DNA of 64,000 nt, from assembly GCA_904420015.1 (NCBI GenBank), contig CAJFTS010000038.1:17503-81502 (forward strand), read 5' to 3'. The notes under the pieces are model-generated. The model was not told the DNA's origin. It made no database searches and saw only the letters and a program-made list of their open reading frames with translations. The position numbers were made by a program, and so were the translations under genes. Positions 57,234 to 64,000 of this stretch are shown here, in pieces. This DNA comes from an uncultured Clostridia bacterium. Its GTDB lineage: Bacteria; Bacillota; Clostridia; Oscillospirales; Acutalibacteraceae. The first letter of the stretch is position 1. The number at the start of each line of letters is the position of its first letter.

Positions 57234-57491
57234 CTATTCTCCCGGCGTCTGCTGATCCCAGCCGTCCGGCAGGAACAGGCAATAGAGCGGGACATGCAGC
57301 CCCTCCGCCAGCGCGATAAGCATGTCCAGAGAACAAAACCGGTCGTAGTTCTTCGCTTCGATCTGGCTGAGGTACCCCGGGCTCATGTGGGCGCGCATGG
57401 CCAGACCCTGCTGGGTCAGCCCTTGGCGCTTGCGGTATTTCTTTAAGTTGTCGATAATTTGGTCGTAAATCGGCTTGTTTTTCTCATTCAT
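57234..57491 (-). CDS. Xre-family transcriptional regulator
   Basis: 85 residues, mostly one helix-turn-helix (LTQQGLAMRAHMSPGYLSQIEAKNYDRFCSLDMLIALAEGL). ATG with GGTGAGAAT upstream. Divergent from a small Cys-rich gene, with a TACTAGC palindrome between them as the likely operator. Confidence 0.88.
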   Translation of the reverse strand: MNEKNKPIYDQIIDNLKKYRKRQGLTQQGLAMRAHMSPGYLSQIEAKNYDRFCSLDMLIALAEGLHVPLYCLFLPDGWDQQTPGE

Positions 57492-57532
57492 ATTCTCACC
57501 GATTTCAGTGTATCCGCTTTCATTGCAACAAA

Positions 57533-57551
57533 TACTAGCAAAAAGCTAGTA
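57533..57551. promoter_or_regulatory. Palindromic operator-like site
   Basis: TACTAGC-AAAAA-GCTAGTA, 7-bp perfect arms, 42 bases from each divergent start codon. Possible autoregulatory site of the Xre protein. Confidence 0.6.
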
Positions 57552-57593
57552 AATATGGTAAGATAAAAGAAAACTTGACAAGGTGAGAAGAAA

Positions 57594-57824
57594 ATGAGCA
57601 TAATACTCTGCAAAAATATTTTTTGTGTCTTCTGGGATAATGGATTCTGTAAGAGGAAGGAAATTCGGCATGATTTATACGGCTTATGTGAAACTTCTCT
57701 ACTAAAAGGAATCGGAGAGATAGACGCTACAAAAGAGACGATTCGACAAAAAACAAGCCCCTCTTCTGCAAATAAACAAGCATCCCGACACTCGCTTCTT
57801 TATCCTTTTGGAAAAACCAAATAA
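57594..57824 (+). CDS. Small four-Cys protein (DUF1540-like)
   Basis: 76 residues. The N-terminal half has four Cys (residues 6, 11, 20 and 32) around FWDNGFCKRKEI, spacing like the metal-binding DUF1540 type, though not a secure match. ATG with AAGGTGA 7 bases upstream. Followed after 85 bases by tspO. Confidence 0.5.
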   Translation: MSIILCKNIFCVFWDNGFCKRKEIRHDLYGLCETSLLKGIGEIDATKETIRQKTSPSSANKQASRHSLLYPFGKTK

Positions 57825-57908
57825 AAAGAAAGCCCCGTGGGAATCATAAAAGCAGCCGGGATGAATAGAATAGGAAGGAAAGCGAAATGCAGAAGGGAGA
57901 GAAGGCGG

Positions 57909-58376
57909 ATGAAACGAAAATGGATCAGCCTCATCATTGCGTTGGTGATCCCGGTGGGATTGGTGGGCGGCCTCTCCGCCCTGATTACCAGCAATTCCAT
58001 GGAGCTCTACAGCTCCTTCGTCAAGCCGCCTCTGTCCCCGCCCGGCTGGGTTTTCCCGGTCGTTTGGACGATCCTCTTCATCCTGATGGGGGTTGCCTCC
58101 TGGCTTGTGTACCGAAGCGATTCGCCCCTCAAATCCCCGGCCCTGTTTCTCTACGGCGCCCAGCTGGCGGTGAATTTCTTCTGGACCCTCACCTTCTTCG
58201 GGGAGCGGTATTATTCCGGGGCCTTCCTGGTGCTGGTGCTGCTGTGGGCCATGATCCTAATCACCATCCGCCAGTTCGGCCGTATCGACAAGCGGGCCGG
58301 CTGGCTTCTGGTTCCCTATCTGCTGTGGGTTACCTTTGCCGGTTATCTGAATTTTTTCGTGGCGTTGTACAATTAA
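57909..58376 (+). CDS. TspO/MBR-family membrane protein
   Basis: 155 residues, five helices. Family signature SFVKPPLSPPGWVFPVVWTILFILMGVASWLVY. Homologues bind tetrapyrroles or sterols and act in stress or transport; role here unknown. ATG preceded by GAGAAGGCGG. In-frame longer start is less supported. Confidence 0.93.
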   Translation: MKRKWISLIIALVIPVGLVGGLSALITSNSMELYSSFVKPPLSPPGWVFPVVWTILFILMGVASWLVYRSDSPLKSPALFLYGAQLAVNFFWTLTFFGERYYSGAFLVLVLLWAMILITIRQFGRIDKRAGWLLVPYLLWVTFAGYLNFFVALYN

Positions 58377-58380
58377 AGAA

Positions 58381-58416
58381 AAAAAGCCCTGTATGCCGCG
58401 GCATACAGGGCTTTTT
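58381..58416. terminator. Bidirectional terminator after tspO
   Basis: Perfect palindrome AAAAAGCCCTGTATGCCG / CGGCATACAGGGCTTTTT; U-tracts form in both directions, ending tspO and the convergent Cys-rich gene. Confidence 0.92.
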
Positions 58417-58608
58417 TCAGGCTTGCTCCCGGTCTTTTTTCAGCGCTTCCCAGCTGCGGTCGTAGGTGGCCTCCCCCTCCTTGGAGAAGAAGCAGCCGGG
58501 GAAACCGCCCTCGTGGTCCCGATGGTGGGCCACGCAGGCACAGCACTTGCCGTGCCGGGGGCAGTCATAGGTACAGGGGCATGGAAGGGTATTGCTGCAG
58601 GATGCCAT
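58417..58608 (-). CDS. Small Cys-rich protein (DUF6485-like)
   Basis: 63 residues with eight Cys, pattern CxCTYDCPRHGKCCACVAHH and PGCFF, recalling DUF6485; probable metal-binding protein of unknown role. ATG with GGGAGG 8 bases upstream. 55 bases after the Xre gene on the same strand. Confidence 0.75.
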   Translation of the reverse strand: MASCSNTLPCPCTYDCPRHGKCCACVAHHRDHEGGFPGCFFSKEGEATYDRSWEALKKDREQA

Positions 58609-58663
58609 GGTCATCACCTCCCTTTTCCCCCATGATAGCGAAGGGGGCTTGGGTAAGGCAAGA

Positions 58664-59005
58664 CTAATTTCGCCCGGCTTCCCGTTTTTTCGCCTGTTCA
58701 ATGGTATAGGCGGCGAAGGAGCGGACCGCGTCGGCCTCCTCCTTGGTGAGAAAGCCGGGCAGATGCAGGATTTCCTCGTGGGAAAGAGCGGATTGGGGCG
58801 GTAAGGGATCGCGGATGATGCCCAGAAGATAATCGGCACTCACGCCGAATAGACGACAGATCCTGATTTTCATTTCGTCATTTGGTGTTGTACGATTGCT
58901 CTCCCAAGAGCTAATGGAAAAACTCGAACAACCGAGCTTATCCGCCAATTGCTTTTGTGTAAGCCTTTGCGTAAAACGTAAATCCGCCAAGCGTTCTCCA
59001 ATCAT
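58664..59005 (-). CDS. Xre-family transcriptional regulator
   Basis: 113 residues. N-terminal helix-turn-helix RLTQKQLADKLGCSSFSISSWESNRTTPNDEMKIRICRLFGVSADYLLG, and a C-terminal alpha part ending in KKREAGRN. Weak site before ATG. A TATACT -10 lies upstream on the minus strand. Confidence 0.88.
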   Translation of the reverse strand: MIGERLADLRFTQRLTQKQLADKLGCSSFSISSWESNRTTPNDEMKIRICRLFGVSADYLLGIIRDPLPPQSALSHEEILHLPGFLTKEEADAVRSFAAYTIEQAKKREAGRN

Positions 59006-59086
59006 ATACCGATCCCACCTTTGACCATAGTATATGATTCTAAAAGTTAAATAACGAATATTATGGAAATTTGATTACAAACTTTG

Positions 59087-59103
59087 CAAAACTAAAAGTT
59101 TTG
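59087..59103. repeat. Palindrome in the Xre/AbrB gap
   Basis: CAAAACT-AAA-AGTTTTG, directly upstream of the AbrB-like gene's -35. Possible operator of the divergent Xre protein. Confidence 0.5.
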
Positions 59104-59105
59104 TG

Positions 59106-59134
59106 TTGAAATTCAAAAGCCGAACCGATATAAT
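59106..59134 (+). promoter_or_regulatory. Promoter of the AbrB-like gene
   Basis: TTGAAA, 17 bases, TATAAT; 30 bases before the ATG. Confidence 0.8.
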
Positions 59135-59163
59135 TAAGAAAAGAAAGGAAAGAAGGCGACCGT

Positions 59164-59331
59164 ATGCTTTATCCAGTTCGAGTGAGCCAAGACGGAACGA
59201 TCCAGCTGCCCAGCCCAATCCGCCGGTTGCTGGCGCTGTCTGCGGGTACGGTGCTCCTTGTGACCCTGAGGGGACAGGACATTCTCTTGCGCCCTTGTCC
59301 GAAAGAGGCGCAATCCAAAATTGACCGGTAA
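59164..59331 (+). CDS. AbrB/MazE-like swapped-hairpin protein
   Basis: 55 residues, MLYPVRVSQDGTIQLPSPIRRLLALSAGT at the start with the AbrB beta-hairpin order; likely a small DNA-binding protein or an antitoxin-like fold without a toxin partner nearby. Ends 9 bases before the convergent hemW stop. Good promoter, and GAAAGGAAAG-type site upstream. Confidence 0.65.
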   Translation: MLYPVRVSQDGTIQLPSPIRRLLALSAGTVLLVTLRGQDILLRPCPKEAQSKIDR

Positions 59332-59340
59332 GCCCGCCCT

Positions 59341-60444
59341 TTATTCCGCCAGCAGCCGGGCCAGGATTTCGTTTGACACCAAAAATCCCTCCCGGGTCAG
59401 CCGCAGGCCCCTTTCGTCCTCCTCCATCAGCCCCGCCGCTGCCAACGGCTTTGCCCGCCGCCGCATCCGGGCTGGAATCGGGCCGCCGAACCGGGAGGCG
59501 ACCCCTTCTTCCGTCAGGCCCTCTATAAGCCGCAGCCGCAGCAGGGCGTATTCCTCAAAATCGCCTCCCGTGCCGTCCGCTGCCGGCGGCCTTCCCGAAA
59601 GGAACCCTTCCAAGTCCCGCGGGTAGAAAAAACGCCGTCCCTGTAAGAAGGAATGGGCCGCGGGCCCCAGCCCTAGGTATTCCTCCCCGTTCCAGTATTT
59701 GAGGTTGTGGCGGGAGGAAAACCCCGGCCTGGCGAAATTGGAGATTTCATATTGCATAAGGCCCATCCCCTCCAGGCCCCGGCAGGCCGCCGTATAAAGG
59801 GCGGCCTGCGCCTCCTCGCCGGGGAACCGCTCCTCTGGAAGGGAGGCAAAGGGGGTGCCCTCTTCTATTTTCAGCAGGTATCCGGAGAGATGCTCCGGCG
59901 CCAGCCCTCTCACCAGCTTGAGCGTCTGGGCAAGGCTTTTCTCCGTCTGTCCCGGTATGCCCAGCATCAGGTCGAGGGACAGGTTGTCAAAGCCTGCCCG
60001 GCGGGCCGCCTCCACCGTCCGCACGGTGTCCGCCGCCGTGTGCAGCCGCCCTAAGGAAGCCAGCTCCCCGTCCACCCCCGACTGCATCCCGACGGACAGC
60101 CGGTTGACCCCCGCCGCCCGGTAGCCCTGTAAGTCGGAAAAGGAGACGGTCGCGGGGTTGACTTCCAGTGTAATCTCCGCCTGATGCAACCCAAAGGTTT
60201 TCCCTGCCGCCGCAAGCAGCGTTCCGATCCGCTTCGGCCCCAAAAGGGAAGGGGTGCCGCCGCCGAAATAACAGGTATCCGCCTGGTATCCGCCCCCTTT
60301 CCCATAGCGCTCCAGGGCGGCAAGCAGAGAAGCGGTATACTTATCGTATAAATCATCATCCCCTTTACAGGAGTAAAAGTCGCAATAGCCGCATTTGCGC
60401 AGGCAAAAGGGGATATGGAGGTAGAGGCCGATCAAATGGGGCAT
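59341..60444 (-). CDS. hemW: Heme chaperone HemW (radical SAM)
   Basis: Radical SAM protein once called coproporphyrinogen oxidase; members of the HemW class handle heme. CLRKCGYC near residue 14 is the CxxxCxxC iron-sulfur site, GGGTPSLL follows. 367 residues. ATG with GGAGGG 9 bases upstream; the reading frame stays open much farther (60654) but that part has no site. Usually directly after lepA; here 700 bases and an opposite-strand Xre gene intervene. Confidence 0.92.
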   Translation of the reverse strand: MPHLIGLYLHIPFCLRKCGYCDFYSCKGDDDLYDKYTASLLAALERYGKGGGYQADTCYFGGGTPSLLGPKRIGTLLAAAGKTFGLHQAEITLEVNPATVSFSDLQGYRAAGVNRLSVGMQSGVDGELASLGRLHTAADTVRTVEAARRAGFDNLSLDLMLGIPGQTEKSLAQTLKLVRGLAPEHLSGYLLKIEEGTPFASLPEERFPGEEAQAALYTAACRGLEGMGLMQYEISNFARPGFSSRHNLKYWNGEEYLGLGPAAHSFLQGRRFFYPRDLEGFLSGRPPAADGTGGDFEEYALLRLRLIEGLTEEGVASRFGGPIPARMRRRAKPLAAAGLMEEDERGLRLTREGFLVSNEILARLLAE

Positions 60445-60866
60445 GGAAAATGCCCTCCTTCCTGCATAAATGGAATAAATGCATTTATAACTGCATGAAT
60501 CGCCCGAAAAAACTACCCAAGGGAACGCTTCGAAAAGCAGCAGCCTCCCGTTTTCCTTTCGCATGCGGGCAGTTGTGGCCGGGACAGCCTTTGCATGTCT
60601 CTTCCGTGTGGGTTTCCAAACAGCATAAAAAAATCGCATTCGTCCCAGCAGCATTCGATGGGCAAATCCAAGCGATTTCCCTGTTTTCCTTTTCCGGGGG
60701 CAGTTTTCCCCATTGTTTCCTGGGATGCGTTTAACCCCTGTAACCGCTGCGATCCCTTGTATTCTTCTTTTCCATATAGACGGATGCGTTCTATCATGAA
60801 AACGTGCTAGAAGTGAGGAAGAGCAAAGGGATAATCCTCATGAAAACATAGATGGGAAAGTGTCTT
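60445..60866. other. hemW-Xre gap
   Basis: 420 bases. A 94-codon open frame on the minus strand (60513-60797) lacks a ribosome binding site and family match, so it is not called. Nothing else was recognised. Confidence 0.5.
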
Positions 60867-61070
60867 ATGATAAAATTAGATGTCCTGCGTTTGCTAGAGG
60901 AAAAGGGGAAAACAAAATATTGGCTGTATAAGCAGCTGGGCATGCGCGATCAAAACATTAACAGGATGGGGAACAACCAAACCAAGTCCATCCGATATGA
61001 AACCATGAAAACGCTTTGCCTGCTGCTGGACTGCACGCCAAATGCGCTTTTTCGAATCACAAAGGAATAA
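60867..61070 (+). CDS. Small Xre-type regulator (HTH_26-like), copy A
   Basis: 67 residues, IKLDVLRLLEEKGKTKYWLYKQLGMRDQNINRM ... LLLDCTPNALFRITKE. Shares the plan of copy B (63040-63249), including L..L.E.GK and CTPN.LF. Inserted between lepA and hemW, on the strand opposite to both. ATG with GGGAAAG upstream. Confidence 0.82.
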   Translation: MIKLDVLRLLEEKGKTKYWLYKQLGMRDQNINRMGNNQTKSIRYETMKTLCLLLDCTPNALFRITKE

Positions 61071-61104
61071 AAAGGGCGCCTTCCATAGGAGGGTGCCCTT
61101 TTTT
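61071..61104 (+). terminator. Terminator after small Xre copy A
   Basis: Stem of AAAGGGCGCC with GGGTGCCCTT (one G-U pair), then TTTT. May also stop lepA read-through on the other strand. Confidence 0.75.
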
Positions 61105-61138
61105 GGATGGCCTTGCAGAAAAGCGAAGTACCGGCGTC

Positions 61139-62947
61139 TTATTCGTCCAGCTTGAGCACCGCCATGAACGCCTCCTGGGGCACCTCCACCGAGCCCAGCT
61201 GCCGCATCCGCTTCTTGCCTTCCTTCTGCTTCTCCAAAAGCTTCTTTTTGCGGGTGATGTCGCCGCCGTAGCACTTGGCAAGCACGTCCTTGCGCAGGGC
61301 CTTGACCGTTTCCCGGGCAATGATCTTACCGCCGATGGCCGCCTGGATGGGCACTTCGAAGAGCTGGCGCGGAATATGCTCCTTGAGCTTTTCGGCAATC
61401 TTGCGGGCCCTTGTGTACGCCTTCTCGCTGTGCACGATGAAGGACAGGGCGTCCACCACCTCGCCGTTGAGCAATACGTCCAGCTTCACCAGATCCGACT
61501 TCTGGTATCCGCTCACCTCGTAGTCGAAGGAGGCGTAGCCCCGGGTGCGGGACTTGAGGGCGTCGAAGAAATCGTACACGATTTCGTTGAGCGGCAGCTC
61601 GTAGTGGATATCCACCCGGCCCGCGTCAATGTACTGCATGTCCTTAAAGACACCCCGCCGCTCCTGGCACAGGTCCATGATGTTGCCCACGAACTCGGTG
61701 GGCGAGAAAATGTGGGCGTTGGTGATCGGTTCCTCCGCCTGGGCGATGGTGCCCGGGTCGGGGTAGTTGGTGGGGTTGTCGATGTAAACCACATCCCCGG
61801 TGGTTTTGGTGATTCGGTAGATGACCGACGGGGCGGTGGTCACCAAATCCAGGTTATATTCCCGCTCCAGCCGCTCCTGGATGATCTCCATGTGCAAAAG
61901 CCCCAAAAAGCCGCAGCGGAAGCCGAAGCCCAAGGCCACCGACGTTTCCGGCTCAAAGGAGAGGGCCGCGTCGTTGAGCTGAAGCTTTTCCAACGCCTCC
62001 CGCAGGTCCGGGTACTTGGCCCCGTCCGCCGGGTAGATGCCGCAGAACACCATGGGGTTTACCTTGCGGTAGCCGGGCAGGGGCTCGGGCGCGGGGTTCT
62101 CTTTCAAGGTGACCGTGTCGCCCACTCTTGCGTCGGATATCACCTTGATGGACGCGGCGATGTACCCCACGTCCCCCGCCGCCAGGCAGTCGTCCGGCTC
62201 CAGGAAGTTCGGGCGCATGTGCCCGGTCTCCACCACGGTAAACTCCGCGCCGGTGGCCATCATCCTGATGGTGTCCCCCGGGCGCACGGTGCCTTCCTTG
62301 ACCCGGATGTAGACGATGACCCCCTTGTAGGGGTCATAGTAGCTGTCGAAGATGAGCGCCTGCAAGGGCTTGTCCGGGTCCCCCGCCGGGGGCGGCACGT
62401 CTTTGACGATCATTTCGAGAACCGCGTGGATGTTCACGCCGTTTTTCGCAGAGATCTGGGGCGCATCCTCGGCGGGGATGCCGATGACGTCCTCAATCTC
62501 CTTGATGACCCGCTCCGGCTCGGCCGCGGGCAGGTCGATTTTATTGATGACCGGCAGGATCTCCAGCCCGTGGTCCAGCGCCAGGTAGGTGTTGGCCAGG
62601 GTCTGGGCCTCGATGCCCTGGGATGCGTCCACCACCAGCACCGCCCCCTCGCAGGCCGCTAACGACCGGGACACCTCGTAGTTAAAGTCCACGTGGCCGG
62701 GGGTATCGATCAGATTAAAGGTATAAAGCTGGCCGTCGTCCGCCTTATAGTCGAGGGAGACGGCATGGGCCTTGATGGTGATGCCCCGCTCCCGCTCCAG
62801 GTCCATGTTGTCGAGAAGCTGCTCCTCCATGTCCCGCTTGGCCACCGCCTCGGTCAGCTCGAGAATGCGGTCGGCTAAGGTGGACTTGCCGTGGTCGATG
62901 TGGGCCACGATGCTGAAATTCCGGATGCGCTGCTGCACGTTGCGCAA
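61139..62947 (-). CDS. lepA: Elongation factor 4 (LepA)
   Basis: Ribosome-bound GTPase that acts in translation fidelity and initiation. [35 protein letters not shown] and [31 protein letters not shown] are G motifs; family C-terminal [21 protein letters not shown]. 602 residues. TTG start with GAGGTG 6-9 bases upstream agrees with the family N-terminus; the open frame reaches 63163. Confidence 0.95.
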   Translation of the reverse strand: MRNVQQRIRNFSIVAHIDHGKSTLADRILELTEAVAKRDMEEQLLDNMDLERERGITIKAHAVSLDYKADDGQLYTFNLIDTPGHVDFNYEVSRSLAACEGAVLVVDASQGIEAQTLANTYLALDHGLEILPVINKIDLPAAEPERVIKEIEDVIGIPAEDAPQISAKNGVNIHAVLEMIVKDVPPPAGDPDKPLQALIFDSYYDPYKGVIVYIRVKEGTVRPGDTIRMMATGAEFTVVETGHMRPNFLEPDDCLAAGDVGYIAASIKVISDARVGDTVTLKENPAPEPLPGYRKVNPMVFCGIYPADGAKYPDLREALEKLQLNDAALSFEPETSVALGFGFRCGFLGLLHMEIIQERLEREYNLDLVTTAPSVIYRITKTTGDVVYIDNPTNYPDPGTIAQAEEPITNAHIFSPTEFVGNIMDLCQERRGVFKDMQYIDAGRVDIHYELPLNEIVYDFFDALKSRTRGYASFDYEVSGYQKSDLVKLDVLLNGEVVDALSFIVHSEKAYTRARKIAEKLKEHIPRQLFEVPIQAAIGGKIIARETVKALRKDVLAKCYGGDITRKKKLLEKQKEGKKRMRQLGSVEVPQEAFMAVLKLDE

Positions 62948-63039
62948 AACGATCACCTCGTCAAAAGGGTAGAGTTCAATCTTTCTTATTATACAGGCAA
63001 GCGCCCGGCTTTGCAATTGATTTGCGGCGAAGAAAATGG

Positions 63040-63249
63040 TCAGGCCGTGCCATCGGTAAAAAGAAAGAGGTCGTTGGGGGTGCAGCCGAAGATTTGGCGC
63101 AGCGCGTCGATGTTTTTCAGGCTGATGGAGCGAACCTGGTTGTCCCGCATTCGCTGAAAGCATTGGTAGCTGACACCCAGCTGCATATACAGCCGATACC
63201 CGGATTTCCCCCGCTCGTCCAGTAGCTCCTGGATGCGGATTCTGACCAT
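63040..63249 (-). CDS. Small Xre-type regulator (HTH_26-like), copy B
   Basis: 69 residues, [67 protein letters not shown] with GGAGGAAT upstream. Lies just upstream of lepA on the same strand; copy A lies downstream on the other. The gap to lepA is 92 bases. Confidence 0.85.
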   Translation of the reverse strand: MVRIRIQELLDERGKSGYRLYMQLGVSYQCFQRMRDNQVRSISLKNIDALRQIFGCTPNDLFLFTDGTA

Positions 63250-63419
63250 ACCGATTCCTCCCTGTGTGTTTCGGTTTCCCCTGGAAGGATAGCAGAAAAC
63301 CGCGTGCCTGTGTGGATTTTACTGCGAATCCTTCTGAAATAATTTTTTACCGCATTCCGTTGTGAAACCCAACATGGAACCTGCTGATCTGGTAAAATGG
63401 GCCGGGTGATTCGAATGAG

Positions 63420-63621
63420 ATGAAAAGAGCTTCGAGAAGAACGGGAGCTGACCCAGCGGGAGGTGGCAGTGGTCCTCTTTTGCAATCAACGAACCTATCG
63501 TGACTATGAGAGGGGGTGTACTGGTGTCCCCGTTGAAGTTTTTATACAATTAGCCGATTTTTACCGCGTGTCCGTGGATTACATCCTGGGCCGCACCGAT
63601 GTGCGGGAGACGGCCGGATAG
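63420..63621 (+). pseudogene. Xre-family regulator with a disrupted 5' end
   Basis: From 63430 the frame reads LREERELTQREVAVVLFCNQRTYRDYERG ... FYRVSVDYILGRTDV, a helix-turn-helix of about 64 codons ending in TAG. The expected start MKELREER is broken: ATG AAA at 63420 is followed by AGAGCTT, one A too many in the run for the right frame, while an in-frame ATG at 63415 is followed by TGA at codon 3. Pseudogene, sequencing slip, or expression from a late start (GTG at 63463). Confidence 0.7.
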
Positions 63622-63625
63622 CCGG

Positions 63626-63650
63626 GATATGTGAATATTATTCACATATC
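63626..63650. promoter_or_regulatory. Palindromic operator-like site 1
   Basis: GATATGTGAAT-ATT-ATTCACATATC, 11-bp perfect arms, four bases after the Xre pseudogene stop. Core TGTGAAT-N3-ATTCACA is shared with site 2. Confidence 0.65.
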
Positions 63651-63752
63651 CGCTCGTTGGCCCTCCTGTCCCGTCTGCTTTCGGGGAGCTCCGCCACCGG
63701 CCCGGAGCATAGAAATGCGCCCCGTATTATCTTAGGAAAGGAGGCCGCTCCT

Positions 63753-63842
63753 TTGTGCGGATTGCCGAAAGAGGCGAAAGGAACCGCAAACAAGGCCCAT
63801 CCACAGCCTGCGCCGATTGCGGTGGAGGATCCAATCGTGTGA
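63753..63842 (+). CDS. Candidate 29-residue peptide between the two operator-like sites
   Basis: TTG start with AGGAAAGGAGG 8 bases upstream; MCGLPKEAKGTANK begins the product and it ends in VEDPIV with TGA inside the second operator. No homologue recognised. Weak evidence beyond the strong ribosome binding site. Confidence 0.3.
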   Translation: MCGLPKEAKGTANKAHPQPAPIAVEDPIV

Positions 63843-63854
63843 ATATAATTCACA
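63838..63854. promoter_or_regulatory. Palindromic operator-like site 2
   Basis: TGTGAAT-ATA-ATTCACA, same 7-bp arms as site 1, 212 bases away. Confidence 0.6.
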
Positions 63855-63974
63855 TACCAAGAGATTCCTTTCCTCTCCAAAGCCATTCGCCTGCTTGTGT
63901 GAAAGGCGGCGGGTGAATCTGCGTTTCTGTTTTTTGGGCGGCAGGGTCTCCAAAAGGCGTCTGGCCACGCAGGC

Positions 63975-63998
63975 CCGGGGCATTGTGAATGCCCCGGC
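63975..63998. repeat. Terminator-like inverted repeat at the window edge
   Basis: CCGGGGCATT-GTG-AATGCCCCGG, 10-bp perfect arms, at the right edge. Nothing downstream can be seen. 63855-63974 holds no supported gene; a minus-strand open frame there has no good start. Confidence 0.5.
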
Positions 63999-64000
63999 AA

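Noticed and set aside
60513..60797. 94-codon minus-strand frame with several Cys between hemW and the small Xre gene
   Set aside because: No ribosome binding site before its ATG and no recognisable motif.
61016..62662. 548-codon open frame antisense to lepA
   Set aside because: Complement of an intact LepA reading frame; product rich in His/Val/Gly with no family features.
63638..64000. 120-codon minus-strand frame entering from the right edge
   Set aside because: Runs across both palindromic operator sites and has no good start or family pattern; coding cannot be supported.

Overview
The window is the replication-origin segment of a GC-rich (roughly 57 percent by eye) low-G+C-lineage anaerobe, most likely a member of the Clostridia (Oscillospirales/Ruminococcaceae-like). 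This rests on the gene order parB-parA-noc-rsmG-mnmG-(GNAT)-mnmE-jag-yidC-yidD-rnpA-rpmH / dnaA-oriC-dnaN-yaaA-recF-remB-gyrB-gyrA, on Noc and RemB being Firmicutes-type proteins, and on strong AGGAGG-type ribosome binding sites. No rRNA, tRNA, CRISPR array, insertion sequence or clear prophage was seen.

Layout. 1-12.4 kb: leftward genes for chromosome segregation (ParA, ParB, Noc, three parS-like sites), translation (SerRS, RsmG, MnmG, MnmE, L34, RNase P protein) and membrane insertion (YidC, YidD, Jag). 12.4-14.3 kb: divergent rpmH and dnaA promoters, dnaA, and an oriC with DnaA boxes and a DnaA-trio tract. 14.3-23.9 kb: rightward dnaN-yaaA-recF-remB-gyrB, three YcxB-like membrane proteins, gyrA, then a second cluster of DnaA-box-like sites. 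23.9-26.3 kb: glycogen phosphorylase. 26.6-36.8 kb: rightward growth and division genes (zapA, U32 protein, dut, PpiC foldase, maf, mreBCD, PBP2). 37-38 kb: small DUF2089/SHOCT-type operon. 38.2-44.9 kb: leftward exopolysaccharide operon (Wzz-tyrosine kinase fusion, three glycosyltransferases, Wzy-like polymerase). 45-48.8 kb: sigma-like regulator, CDF transporter, ACP, aroE and a putative SOS-controlled small membrane protein. 48.7-54.7 kb: aromatic amino acid operon aroF-aroB-aroA-aroC-pheA behind a leader with a Phe/Tyr-rich peptide and a terminator. 54.8-64 kb: esterase, metY, TspO, hemW, lepA and an unusual density of Xre-type regulators with palindromic operator-like sites.

How it fits together. 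Genes on both sides of oriC point away from it, so they are co-oriented with replication. ParB and Noc have different specificity residues and should read different DNA sites. The mre/PBP2 block makes lateral cell wall. The aro operon with aroE supplies much of the path from DAHP to prephenate/phenylpyruvate and appears to sense Phe/Tyr supply by leader-peptide translation rather than by a T-box.

Most noteworthy: the Phe/Tyr leader peptide of the aro operon, the LexA-box-like promoter of a tiny basic membrane protein that overlaps pheA, the DnaA-box palindrome after gyrA, and the Xre-regulator cluster around lepA/hemW. Start codons were chosen by ribosome binding site spacing; several genes appear to start at TTG.
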